DNA of 64,000 nt from Bryobacteraceae bacterium (lineage in GTDB: Bacteria; Acidobacteriota; Terriglobia; Bryobacterales; Bryobacteraceae), in assembly GCA_019187195.1 (NCBI GenBank), contig JABAQT010000060.1:74269-138268 (forward strand), given 5' to 3'. This document shows, piece after piece, positions 9,725-17,960 of the stretch. The notes under the pieces are model-generated. The model did not search any database. It was not told where the DNA came from and worked only from the letters and a program-made list of their open reading frames with translations. Every line of letters begins with the position of its first letter. Position 1 is the first letter of the stretch. The position numbers were made by a program, and so were the translations under genes.

Positions 9725-9743
9725 GGGAGCGCCCCCTGCTCCC
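9725..9743 (+). terminator. Weak hairpin after the DUF2911 gene
   Basis: GGGAGC and GCTCCC pair around a 7-base C-rich loop, about 115 bases after the DUF2911 stop. There is no T-tract. It may end transcription or have no role. Confidence 0.3.
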
Positions 9744-9803
9744 TCCGTGGCCACCCGCGTGCACATACCGTGCTCGAACGTAATAATTCCCAAGGAGCTC
9801 AGT

Positions 9804-10016
9804 GTGACGCCAACAGTTGCTTCCAACACCCCCAGACAGGAGGATCCCCGTTACCTTTCCCCCGCGCAGCTTGCCCAATTCGGCGTGTCGAGGTTGAACC
9901 GCTACGGCATCCTGCTTCAGTGCAGGATGTGTAACGCAACCTGGTCTCCCAAACTCAGCGCGGATGGATCGCTCCCGCCAGGCTATTGGCAATGCCCCAA
10001 TAAGTGCAACCTGTAG
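9804..10016 (+). CDS. Small zinc-ribbon-like protein
   Basis: 70 residues from a GTG preceded by CAAGGAG at a good distance; upstream codons in the same frame look unlike a protein. The C-terminal half has two knuckles, LLQCRMC and WQCPNKC, about 23 residues apart, which suggests a single zinc site. The N-terminal part (YLSPAQLAQFGVSRLNRYG) could be a short helix. I do not recognise the family. It is transcribed toward alkA, ending 22 bases from that gene's stop. Confidence 0.55.
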   Translation: MTPTVASNTPRQEDPRYLSPAQLAQFGVSRLNRYGILLQCRMCNATWSPKLSADGSLPPGYWQCPNKCNL

Positions 10017-10038
10017 CCCTCCGCTACGGTTGCGCCGC

Positions 10039-10794
10039 TCACGGCGAAACCGCCCACAGATACATCGCTGCATACGCCCGGAACGGCCGCCATCGCTCCG
10101 CCATCCGCGACAACTCCGCCGCGCTCCCCGCGCCGCTCGCCCGCAGCAGCCCCAAATCCGTCGCCGGAAACGCATCCGTGTCCCGTCCCAGCCGCACCGC
10201 CAGGTACTCGATCGTCCACGCCCCCACACCCCGTATCGCCGCCAACCCTTCAGCCGTCTCCGCCCAATCAACCCCCTCCAGCCGCAGCCGCCCGCCCGCC
10301 GCCGCTTCCGCCAGCGCTCGTAAACTCCGCACCCGTCCACCCGTGAGCCCCAACCCGCTCAAGTCCGCCTCCGCCACTCTCTCCGCATCCACCCCTCCGC
10401 ACCGCGCCGCCAGGCGCCCCATCAGCGTGTGCGCCGCCTTCACGCTCACCTGCTGCCCCAATACCACTCGCACGCACAATTCGAACCCATCCCAGCAGCC
10501 CGGAATCCGCAGCCCCGGAGCCTTCTTCACCCGTTCCCTGAGAATCGTACACATCCCCAGCACCCGCCTCACCGCCGCCGGATCACAGCCCGCGTCAAAC
10601 ATCCGCCCCACTCGATCCGCCTCCCCCGGGCGCGACACGCAAAGTCCACCCGTCCCGTACCCCACCGTCACCACTTCCTCCCCTACCCGCCGCCGGTACA
10701 CCCCCTCTCCAATCTCCTCCACCCCCGGCGTGTACCGCCACGACAAGTACTCGAGCACCCGGTCCCATGCGTACGGAGCCCTCACCGCAATCAC
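10039..10794 (-). CDS. alkA: DNA-3-methyladenine glycosylase II (AlkA type)
   Basis: Base-excision repair enzyme removing alkylated purines. An AlkA_N-like region comes first (VRAPYAWDRVLEYLSWRYTPG), then the HhH-GPD fold with LCVRVVLGQQVSVKAA, the helix-hairpin-helix LAAIRGVGAWTIEYLAVR and the catalytic Asp in FPATDLGL. 251 residues against 282 in E. coli. I placed the start at GTG 10794 because this gives a GTGA overlap with the stop of the upstream oxygenase and preserves the N-terminal domain; the longer open frame upstream is only out-of-frame oxygenase sequence. Confidence 0.88.
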   Translation of the reverse strand: MIAVRAPYAWDRVLEYLSWRYTPGVEEIGEGVYRRRVGEEVVTVGYGTGGLCVSRPGEADRVGRMFDAGCDPAAVRRVLGMCTILRERVKKAPGLRIPGCWDGFELCVRVVLGQQVSVKAAHTLMGRLAARCGGVDAERVAEADLSGLGLTGGRVRSLRALAEAAAGGRLRLEGVDWAETAEGLAAIRGVGAWTIEYLAVRLGRDTDAFPATDLGLLRASGAGSAAELSRMAERWRPFRAYAAMYLWAVSP

Positions 10795-11489
10795 TTCGCG
10801 TTGTGAAAGATGATCCCCAGCGTCCACCGCTCCCCCTCCGTCACCGGACTCACTCCGTGCCGCACATTTACCTTGTAATAACCCCGCTTGCCTTGCACCG
10901 GCCGGTGCCGCGTCGTGATCACCAGACCGTCCCCCTGCCTCAACCGCAACGCCCTCCCCATCGCCTGCGCCCGCGGAGCCTGCTCCACCAGCAGAAACTC
11001 CCCGCCCTTGTAATCCCTCCCCGGCTCGGAAAGAAAACACACCACCTGGAACGGAAACGCGACCTCCCCATATAAATCCTGGTGCAGGCAGTTGTAATCT
11101 CCCGCGCGGTATCGCAGCAGCAGGGGAGTCGGACGCGTCTGTCCGTGCTCCCGGCACTCCTCGATCAGCCCATCCATATCAAGCGGAAAGACCCGCGACC
11201 CGAGCATCTCCGCCCAATCGTTCGCAACCGGAACCAGCCTCCGGTACAGCGCATCCCGCAAATCCCGCACCAGCCCCGGCAGCGGATCCCGAAAGTACTG
11301 ATACTCCCCCCGTCCGAACCTGTACTGCGCCATATCGATGCGGCTGCGAAACAACTCCCGTTCTTCATACAACCCGGCCGCCCACTCGCATTCTTCCCGC
11401 CCAAGCAGACCCGGCAGCTCCACGTAGCCGCGTTGAGCCAGTTCGATCGCCGCGCCTTCACTCCAGTTGACCTTCATACGCATCCCCAT
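10791..11489 (-). CDS. 2OG-Fe(II) oxygenase (Oxygenase-NA type)
   Basis: Iron and 2-oxoglutarate dependent dioxygenase. The HxD part of the metal site is in CLHQDLYG, the distal His is in NVRHGVSPV, and the 2OG-binding Arg lies in the following ERWTLGIIFH. The protein resembles the family often encoded next to alkA or ada, thought to repair or protect against alkylation in place of AlkB; that role is inferred. I chose ATG 11489 with GGGAG eight bases upstream; ATGs at 11516, 11483 and 11477 are alternatives. It is coupled by a GTGA overlap to alkA. Confidence 0.8.
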   Translation of the reverse strand: MGMRMKVNWSEGAAIELAQRGYVELPGLLGREECEWAAGLYEERELFRSRIDMAQYRFGRGEYQYFRDPLPGLVRDLRDALYRRLVPVANDWAEMLGSRVFPLDMDGLIEECREHGQTRPTPLLLRYRAGDYNCLHQDLYGEVAFPFQVVCFLSEPGRDYKGGEFLLVEQAPRAQAMGRALRLRQGDGLVITTRHRPVQGKRGYYKVNVRHGVSPVTEGERWTLGIIFHNAK

Positions 11490-11583
11490 CTTGCCAACTC
11501 CCGCCCCGCTCCGCAATCCGTTTCTTGCGCCGCAATCCGTGGCCCCTCACATGCATCTAAATATGACGAAGGAGGAAATCTCC

Positions 11584-12054
11584 ATGATCACTCCGCGTTT
11601 ACAGGAATTCCTGGATGAACAAAAGGCCATCTATACTCACGCCACCCACCGCCTCACCTACACCGCGAAAGACCTCGCCGAGGCCGATCACGTTCCGCCT
11701 TGGGAAGTCGCCAAGACCGTAGTGTTCGTCGGCGATGGAGCCTTCGCCATGGCCGTTCTCCCGGCCAGCGAGCGTATCGACCTCGAAACGCTCCGCCACC
11801 AACTCGGCCTCCGTACCCTACGCCTGGCCGGCGAAGAGGAACTTGCCAGCCTCTTCCCAGACGTCGAACTCGGAGCCATGCCGCCCTTCGGCAACCTTTA
11901 CAACAATCTCCCCGTCTACGTCGATTCCACCCTCGCCGCCGAGGAGACTATCGCTTTCAACGCGGGCACCCATCGCGACGTCGTGCATATGAAGTTCAAG
12001 GACTTCAAACACTTCGTCCACCCCATCGTTCTCTCGTTCGCGTTTCCCGCGTAA
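11584..12054 (+). CDS. YbaK/EbsC-type aminoacyl-tRNA deacylase
   Basis: 156 residues of the YbaK/ProX editing-domain fold, which in the family hydrolyses mischarged aminoacyl-tRNA in trans. Visible elements are YTAKDLAEADHVPPWEVAKTVVF, with the Lys that positions the substrate in AKTVVF, the strand AMAVLPASERIDL and the glycine-rich MPPFGNLYNNLPVYVD. The ATG is chosen because GAAGGAGG precedes it by eight bases; an upstream in-frame ATG at 11563 is unlikely. It is divergent from the oxygenase-alkA pair. Amino-acid specificity cannot be told. Confidence 0.85.
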   Translation: MITPRLQEFLDEQKAIYTHATHRLTYTAKDLAEADHVPPWEVAKTVVFVGDGAFAMAVLPASERIDLETLRHQLGLRTLRLAGEEELASLFPDVELGAMPPFGNLYNNLPVYVDSTLAAEETIAFNAGTHRDVVHMKFKDFKHFVHPIVLSFAFPA

Positions 12055-12157
12055 CCGGCCCGCTGCGCCATGGCGCGCACCTCATGGCAGGGTCTTTTCG
12101 CGCTTTCCCGGGCGCTCCCGGTCACCAGGACGAGGAACAAGGATAGCCGCGCCCGAT

Positions 12158-12194
12158 GACCAACGCCTCGCGACGCTCCCGCGATGCGTTGGTC
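12158..12194. terminator. Bidirectional hairpin between convergent genes
   Basis: GACCAACGC-C-TCGCG and CGCGA-T-GCGTTGGTC pair around a 7-base loop, with further pairing possible outside through a one-base bulge. It lies between the convergent YbaK-like and DUF1501 genes and touches the DUF1501 stop, so it probably serves both. Confidence 0.75.
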
Positions 12195-12196
12195 CA

Positions 12197-13633
12197 TCAG
12201 GCAAGCGCCTTCTTCACCACTTCCCCGCCCACGTCCGTCAACCGGAAATGGCGCCCCTGATACTTGAACGTCAGCCGCTTATGATCAATCCCCAGCGTGT
12301 GCAAAATCGTCGCCTGTAGATCATGCACGTGCACGCCGTCCGAGACGATGTTGTAGCAGAACTCATCCGTCTCCCCTAACGTCAGCCCGCGCTTCATCCC
12401 TCCCCCGGCCAGCCACATCGTGAAGCACCGTCCGTGATGATCGCGCCCGTAATTCGCCTCCGTCAGCTTCCCCTGGCAGTAAACCGTCCGCCCGAACTCG
12501 CCGCCCCATACAATCAGCGTCTGGTCGAGCAGACCGCGCTGCTTCAAGTCCGCCACCAGCGCCGCCGATGCCTGGTCCGTCCCCTTGCACTGCAGCGCCA
12601 GGTCGCGCGGCAGATCGTTATGCTGGTCCCACCCCCGGTGGTACAACTGCACGAAACGCACCCCCCGCTCCACCAGCTTCCTCGCCAGCAGGCAATTCGC
12701 CGCGTAGGTCCCGGGCTTGCGCGAATCCGCGCCGTACATCTCGAACGTCGCCGCCGGCTCCTTCGACAGGTCCATCAACTCCGGCACCGAGGTCTGCATC
12801 CGGTACGCCATCTCATATTGAGAGATCCGGGTCTCAATCTCCGGATCATGAAACGCGCTCTCCCGGATCTGGTTGATCTTCCCGATCACGTCCAGCATGT
12901 TGCGCCGCGTATCTCTCGAAATCCCCGGCGGATTGTCCAGGTACAGTACCGGCTCCGCCCCGCCCCGGAACCTCACCCCCTGGTGGTTCGAAGGCAGAAA
13001 CCCGTTCCCCCAAAGCCGCGAAAACAACGGCTGATCCACGTTCAGCGCGTTCGCCTGCGACAGCATCACCACGAATGCCGGCAGGTTCTCGTTGTCGCTC
13101 CCCAGCCCGTAGCTGACCCACGCCCCCATGCTCGGCCGCCCCGGCTGCTGGCTCCCGCTCTGAATGAACGTGATCGCCGGATCATGATTGATCGCGTCCG
13201 TGTTCACCGTCCGGATTATCGTCAGATCGTCGGCCACCTTCGCCGTATGCGGCAGCAGTTCGCTCATCCATGCCCCCGCCTGCCCGTGCTGCGCGAAGCG
13301 GAACATCGACGACGCCACCGGCAGCGTCGACTGGCCCGATGTCATCCCCGTAATCCGCTGCCCCATGCGCACGCTCGCCGGCAGTTCCGTCCCCTGCAGC
13401 TTCTTCAGCGCCGGCTTCGGGTCGAACAGGTCCATCTGCGATGGTCCGCCCGACTGATGCAGGTAGATCACATGCTTCGCCGTCGGCGGAAAGTGCGGCA
13501 GCCCGCTCAACGTCCGCGCCGATGCGGGCTCGCCCATCAGCGTGGCCAGCGCCGCCGCGCCCAAACCCGTGCTCGTCAGCCCGAAAAAATGCCGCCTCGT
13601 CAATGCCAGCTTCAACTCATCATGCGGATTCAT
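12197..13633 (-). CDS. DUF1501 Tat-exported protein
   Basis: 478 residues. The N-terminus has a twin-arginine signal ([21 protein letters not shown]). The body is the DUF1501 fold, related to sulfatases/alkaline phosphatases: [45 protein letters not shown] [11 protein letters not shown], and [10 protein letters not shown] with [15 protein letters not shown]. In Planctomycetes and Acidobacteria this family is almost always next to a PSD1-type cytochrome protein, as here (6-bp gap). The pair is thought to handle polymer-derived substrates outside the cytoplasm, but no reaction is proven. Confidence 0.92.
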   Translation of the reverse strand: MNPHDELKLALTRRHFFGLTSTGLGAAALATLMGEPASARTLSGLPHFPPTAKHVIYLHQSGGPSQMDLFDPKPALKKLQGTELPASVRMGQRITGMTSGQSTLPVASSMFRFAQHGQAGAWMSELLPHTAKVADDLTIIRTVNTDAINHDPAITFIQSGSQQPGRPSMGAWVSYGLGSDNENLPAFVVMLSQANALNVDQPLFSRLWGNGFLPSNHQGVRFRGGAEPVLYLDNPPGISRDTRRNMLDVIGKINQIRESAFHDPEIETRISQYEMAYRMQTSVPELMDLSKEPAATFEMYGADSRKPGTYAANCLLARKLVERGVRFVQLYHRGWDQHNDLPRDLALQCKGTDQASAALVADLKQRGLLDQTLIVWGGEFGRTVYCQGKLTEANYGRDHHGRCFTMWLAGGGMKRGLTLGETDEFCYNIVSDGVHVHDLQATILHTLGIDHKRLTFKYQGRHFRLTDVGGEVVKKALA

Positions 13634-13639
13634 CGCCGG

Positions 13640-16600
13640 TTACTCCTTCGTAATCACTTCATCCAGATTCAGAATGGCGCTCGCCACCGTGGTCCACGCC
13701 GCCAGTTCCGCCGCATTGCCGCTTGCTCTCGATTCACCCACCTCGAGGAGTTTCTTCGCCTCCTCCGGATTCCGCTGGAATGTCTCTTCCTCTTTCTTCG
13801 CCAGGCCCGCCAGCAGCTTCACTTCCTGCGTACCCGGCGTCCGCGCCGCCGCCATCTCGAACGCCATCCTCACGCGCGACGCCGCGTCGCGCTTCCCCTG
13901 CGCAATCACCTTCTCCGCCAGCGCCCGCGCCGCTTCAATATACGTCGGATCATTCATCAGCACCAGGGCCTGCAGCGGCGTGTTCGTCCGCGTCCGCCGC
14001 GCGATGCACTTCTCCCGGTCCGGCGCGTCGAATGTCGAAAGCTGCGCCGGCGGAACCGTCCGCTTCCAGAACGTGTACATGCTGCGCCGGTAAAGATCCT
14101 TCCCGTGGCTCGGCGTGTAGGTCTGCGCGCTGAACACGTCCCCGTAGGCTAGCTCTTCCCACAAACCCGCGGGTTGATACGGAAACACGCTCTTCCCCCC
14201 GATCTGCCCGTTCAACAGCCCGCTCACCGCCAGCGCGTTGTCTCTCACAAACTCCGCCGCCAGCCGGAATCGCGACATCCGCGCCAGCAGCCTGTTCTGC
14301 GGATCGCGCTCCATCAACTCCGGCGTCGCCTTCGAACTCTGCCTGTACGTCGCGCTCATCACGATCAGCTTCTGCATCGCCTTCACATCCCAATGCCTCC
14401 CGCTGAACTCCGTCGCCAGCCAGTCGAGCAGTTGCGGATGCGTCGGCGGCGAACCCTGTGATCCGAAATCCTCCGCCGTCTCCACAATCCCGTTCCCGAA
14501 ATAGATCTGCCAGAACCGGTTCACCGCCACGCGCGACGTCAGCGGATGCGTGGGATCGATCAGCCACTCCGCCAGCCCCAGCCGGTTTGCCGGAGCCCCG
14601 TGCGGCAGCGGAGGCAGGCTCGCCGGCACCCCCGCGCTCACCTTCTCCCCGTGATTGCGATAGTCCCCCCTACCCAGAACGAACGTGTCGCGCGCCTGGG
14701 GCAATTCGTTCATCACCATCACCGTCGTAATCTGCTTGTCCAGCTTCTCCCTGCTCGCCCGCAATTCCTTCAACTCCGCCCACGCCTTGCGCTCCTCCTG
14801 CCCCGCCGCATACGTCAGGTAGTAATCGTGAACCCGCTCCTTCTGCTCCTTTGACCATCTCCCTTCCGGCCCGTTCAGAATGCCCCGCACCGGCGCGTCC
14901 ACCGCCAGTTGCCGCGCCTCGTCCGCCGTCAGCGCCCGCGCATAAAAGCGTACATCGTCCAACTGCGAACGCAGCGGCTTGTCGATCGTCTTGTTCCCCG
15001 TGCTCCATGGCGCGCTGTTCCCCACCCCGCCGCTCAGCCTGTCCGCCACCACGTTCAACCCGGTCGGCTCGCCATTCAGGTAGACGCGCACGCCCGCCGC
15101 CTTCCCCGTTCCGTCGTAGCTCACCACCACCTGCGTCCATTCGCCCTGCACCACATACTTCTTCGTGCTGACTTCCGCGCCCCCCTGCCCCATCAGCCGC
15201 ACGTGCAGGTGCGCGCCCCGCTTCAAGTCCCCAATCGACACCGCCTCATCGGTGCGAATCAGCGCGCCTTTCCCACTCTCAACCTTGTGCAGAATCGCCT
15301 GCTCCAGCTTGTTGTTCAGCCGGAACCAGAACGCCGCGCTGAACGCCTCGCCCCGCGCCGCCGCCCAGTCCACCTGCGTCTCCCCGTCAAAAGCAACCGC
15401 TTGCCCCGCCGCCCCGCTCGAAAAAGTCGGATTCCCCGCCACCACCCGCGCCGGTTTGTAGTGCCCGCTCGCATCGGAAAAACTTCCGTCCAGTTCAAAG
15501 TGCGCCACCGCGTCCGCCGGCCCGTACGGTGGCTCCGCGCTCCGCATCCACGCCTCCACCTGCTCCCCCACCTTCTTTTCCGGCAGCGCCTTCTCCCGCG
15601 CCTCGATCGCCGCATCGAGCTCCTTCACCCGCGCCGCCTGCCCCTCATCCGGCAGCGCCAGCACCGGCTGCGCGTTCCCCGCTTTCCCGTCCAGCCCCTT
15701 CTCGTCAATATTATGGAAAAAGGCCATGAAACGGTAAAAATCCCGCTGGCTGATGGGATCGTACTTGTGGTCGTGGCAGCGCGCGCACCCCATCGTCATC
15801 CCCATCCACGTCACCGACGTCGCCTCCACTCTGTCCACGTTGTACTCCACCATGTACTCTTCCGGAATCGCCCCGCCCTCGAAATTGATCATGTGATTGC
15901 GGTTGAACCCCGTCGCCAGAATCTGCTCCCGCGTCGGATTGGGAAGCAGATCCCCCGCCAGTTGCCACAACGTGAACTTGTCATAGGGCATGTTCGTGTT
16001 GAACGCCTGGATCACCCAGTCCCGCCACGGCCACATGTCCCTGTGGCTGTCAATGTGGTAGCCGTGTGTATCCGCATACCGCGCCAGGTCGAGCCACTGC
16101 ATCGCCATCCGTTCCCCATAGTGCGGCGACTCGAGCAGCCGGTCCACCTGCTTCTCATATGCATTCGCCGACTTGTCCGCCAGAAACGCCCGCACCTCCT
16201 CGCGCGATGGCGGCAGCCCCGTCAGATCCAGGCTCAGCCGCCGCAGCAGCGTCACCCTGTCCGCCTCCGGCGATGGCTTCAAACCCTCCTTCTCAAGCCG
16301 CGCCAGCACGAAGCTGTCTATCGGATTCCGCACCCATGCCTTGTTTGAAACCTCCGGAACCGCCGGCCTCACCGGAGCCGTGTACGCCCAGTGCGTATGC
16401 CACTCCGCCCCCTGGTCGATCCATTTCCCGATCAGTTCCACCTGCTCCTTCGTTAGCGTCTGCTCCGCCCCCGGCGGCGGCATCCGCCGTTTCGCGTCCG
16501 CCTGGCTCACCCGCTGATACAATCTGCTCTCGCCGCGTTTTCCCGCTACAACCACCCGCATCGCGCTGTCCTTCTGGTCCAGACGCAGCCCCGCCATCCG

Positions 16601-16762
16601 GTGCTTTGAATCCGGCCCGTGGCAGGCAAAACATTTATCGGAAAAAATCGGCCGGATCTGGCGGTTGAAATCCACCTTGCCGGCCACGCCCGTCTGCGCG
16701 TAACTAAGTACAGCGCTCACCGACACTGCCAGCGGAAGCAGAAACGAACAGGTGTGTCCCAT
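13640..16762 (-). CDS. PSD1-type cytochrome c protein with LamG domain
   Basis: 1040 residues, exported. Order: signal peptide; a planctomycete-type cytochrome segment with haem motif CFACHG near residue 42; DUF1549 (NPIDSFVLARLEKEG ... LDLTGLPPS); a concanavalin-like LamG insertion around 420-620 (FELDGSFSDASG, DDVRFYARALTADEA); and DUF1553 (NRFWQIYFGNGIVETAEDFG). First gene of the pair with DUF1501. AAGGAAG lies eight bases before the ATG, and a full anti-Shine-Dalgarno match, AGGAGGTGAT, lies 17 bases upstream, too far to be the usual ribosome site. A carbohydrate-related role is suggested by LamG only. Confidence 0.92.
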   Translation of the reverse strand: MGHTCSFLLPLAVSVSAVLSYAQTGVAGKVDFNRQIRPIFSDKCFACHGPDSKHRMAGLRLDQKDSAMRVVVAGKRGESRLYQRVSQADAKRRMPPPGAEQTLTKEQVELIGKWIDQGAEWHTHWAYTAPVRPAVPEVSNKAWVRNPIDSFVLARLEKEGLKPSPEADRVTLLRRLSLDLTGLPPSREEVRAFLADKSANAYEKQVDRLLESPHYGERMAMQWLDLARYADTHGYHIDSHRDMWPWRDWVIQAFNTNMPYDKFTLWQLAGDLLPNPTREQILATGFNRNHMINFEGGAIPEEYMVEYNVDRVEATSVTWMGMTMGCARCHDHKYDPISQRDFYRFMAFFHNIDEKGLDGKAGNAQPVLALPDEGQAARVKELDAAIEAREKALPEKKVGEQVEAWMRSAEPPYGPADAVAHFELDGSFSDASGHYKPARVVAGNPTFSSGAAGQAVAFDGETQVDWAAARGEAFSAAFWFRLNNKLEQAILHKVESGKGALIRTDEAVSIGDLKRGAHLHVRLMGQGGAEVSTKKYVVQGEWTQVVVSYDGTGKAAGVRVYLNGEPTGLNVVADRLSGGVGNSAPWSTGNKTIDKPLRSQLDDVRFYARALTADEARQLAVDAPVRGILNGPEGRWSKEQKERVHDYYLTYAAGQEERKAWAELKELRASREKLDKQITTVMVMNELPQARDTFVLGRGDYRNHGEKVSAGVPASLPPLPHGAPANRLGLAEWLIDPTHPLTSRVAVNRFWQIYFGNGIVETAEDFGSQGSPPTHPQLLDWLATEFSGRHWDVKAMQKLIVMSATYRQSSKATPELMERDPQNRLLARMSRFRLAAEFVRDNALAVSGLLNGQIGGKSVFPYQPAGLWEELAYGDVFSAQTYTPSHGKDLYRRSMYTFWKRTVPPAQLSTFDAPDREKCIARRTRTNTPLQALVLMNDPTYIEAARALAEKVIAQGKRDAASRVRMAFEMAAARTPGTQEVKLLAGLAKKEEETFQRNPEEAKKLLEVGESRASGNAAELAAWTTVASAILNLDEVITKE

Positions 16763-16894
16763 GAGAATACTTCCTTTGTATCACCTCCTGGAACCGGTTG
16801 CTCCGGCCTCCGCTCCGGCGATTAGCCTACAATCAAAGCACGGGGACACTCAAGCCCCGTCCGTAAACCCGGTGATCAACAGGAGGCCGTTCCC

Positions 16895-17743
16895 ATGCCC
16901 CGCTTCTGTACACACTGCGGCGCCCCGCAATCCGAGAGTGCCTCGTTCTGCCAAGGCTGCGGCAAGCCCCTGCAGCCCCAGTCCGCCGCTCCCGCCTCCG
17001 CTCCATCCGCCCCCGTGAAACCCGCCAGCAGCTCTCTCCTCAAGTTCGTCCTCGTCGCCTTCGCCGTCATCGCCATCCTCGGCATGATCTCCGTCGCCGG
17101 AGTCATCTACGCCGGCTACCGCGTCAAGAACAAAGTCGAGCAGAGCGCCAAAGATCACGGAATCAACCTCCACGACCTGACCTCCCCCTCGAACGCCGCC
17201 GCCCGCCATCTCGATCCCTGCTCTCTTCTCACAAAGGAAGAAGCCGGACAGATCCTCAACACTCCCATCATCCGCGCCGAAAGCTCGGGCGAGGCCTGCA
17301 ACTACTACGCTAAACCCCTCTCCGTCGAGGAACGCGAAGCCAACGTCCGCAAGGCTTTCGAGGAAGTAGGGAAGAAGGCCCCCATTGCCGATTCCGCCCC
17401 CTCCAGCGAAAAAGTCCGCGAGTCCGGCATCGGCGACCTCGCCCGCCAGATCGTCGGATCCGCCAATGACGGCTCCGCGCCCCTCTTCACCATCACCTAC
17501 TCGCAGGACGGCAAGCAACAGATCGCCGCCATGAAGATCGCCATCGGAGCCGTGGGCGGCAATCTCGCCTCGGGTTCTCTCGATGAACTCCGCGGAATCG
17601 GCGACCAGGCCCTCCTCGGCCCCCTCGACAGCATGCTCGTCGTTGAAAAGAACGGAGCCGGCGTCACCATCGATCTGCGCCAGCTCCCCAAAGCCAAACA
17701 ACTCGCCATCGCCATGGCGCGCCGAATCGTCCCCAGAATGTAG
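16895..17743 (+). CDS. Zinc-ribbon membrane-anchored protein
   Basis: 282 residues. An N-terminal zinc ribbon (CTHCGAPQSES then CQGCGKPL), a Pro/Ala-rich linker, one membrane helix near 50-73 (FVLVAFAVIAILGMISVAGVI), then a ~200-residue domain outside the membrane with a Cys pair (DPCSLLTKEEAGQIL and GEACNYY). That second part resembles DUF3558-like lipoprotein domains, in which DPCxLLT...A is typical. AGGAGG precedes the ATG by eight bases. Divergent from the PSD1 gene. Function unknown. Confidence 0.75.
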   Translation: MPRFCTHCGAPQSESASFCQGCGKPLQPQSAAPASAPSAPVKPASSSLLKFVLVAFAVIAILGMISVAGVIYAGYRVKNKVEQSAKDHGINLHDLTSPSNAAARHLDPCSLLTKEEAGQILNTPIIRAESSGEACNYYAKPLSVEEREANVRKAFEEVGKKAPIADSAPSSEKVRESGIGDLARQIVGSANDGSAPLFTITYSQDGKQQIAAMKIAIGAVGGNLASGSLDELRGIGDQALLGPLDSMLVVEKNGAGVTIDLRQLPKAKQLAIAMARRIVPRM

Positions 17744-17960
17744 TTGCCGTTACATGCGCGGGCCGTCCGGCCACTGACACGCGGATCTGCTGAAGCATCT
17801 CGTGCACGGAACTCCAAATCCGCATGGATTCGCGGCCCGGCTGCAAGCATCAGCGCTGATCCCGCAGTACGGAAATCAGGCTCCACCTCGACCGCGGCGC
17901 GAAGTCAGTCAGCCGCTCAACACCCGTACCTCGCCGCCATTCTGACTCCTGCCTCCTGCC
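17744..17960. other. Gene-free stretch with short heptad repeat
   Basis: Lies between the convergent zinc-ribbon and topA genes. I see a small palindrome GGCCGTCCGGCC near 17761 and, near 17942, three degenerate 7-base repeats (TGACTCC, TGCCTCC, TGCCTCA). No open frame or RNA gene is convincing. Confidence 0.4.

Noticed and set aside
9965..10813. Overlapping + strand frames across alkA
   Set aside because: Pro/Arg/Ser-rich shadows of alkA; the glycosylase motifs are on the minus strand.
12434..16348. Long Arg/His/Pro-rich + strand frames opposite the DUF1501 and PSD1 genes
   Set aside because: Composition is that of antisense GC-rich DNA; no start signals or motifs.
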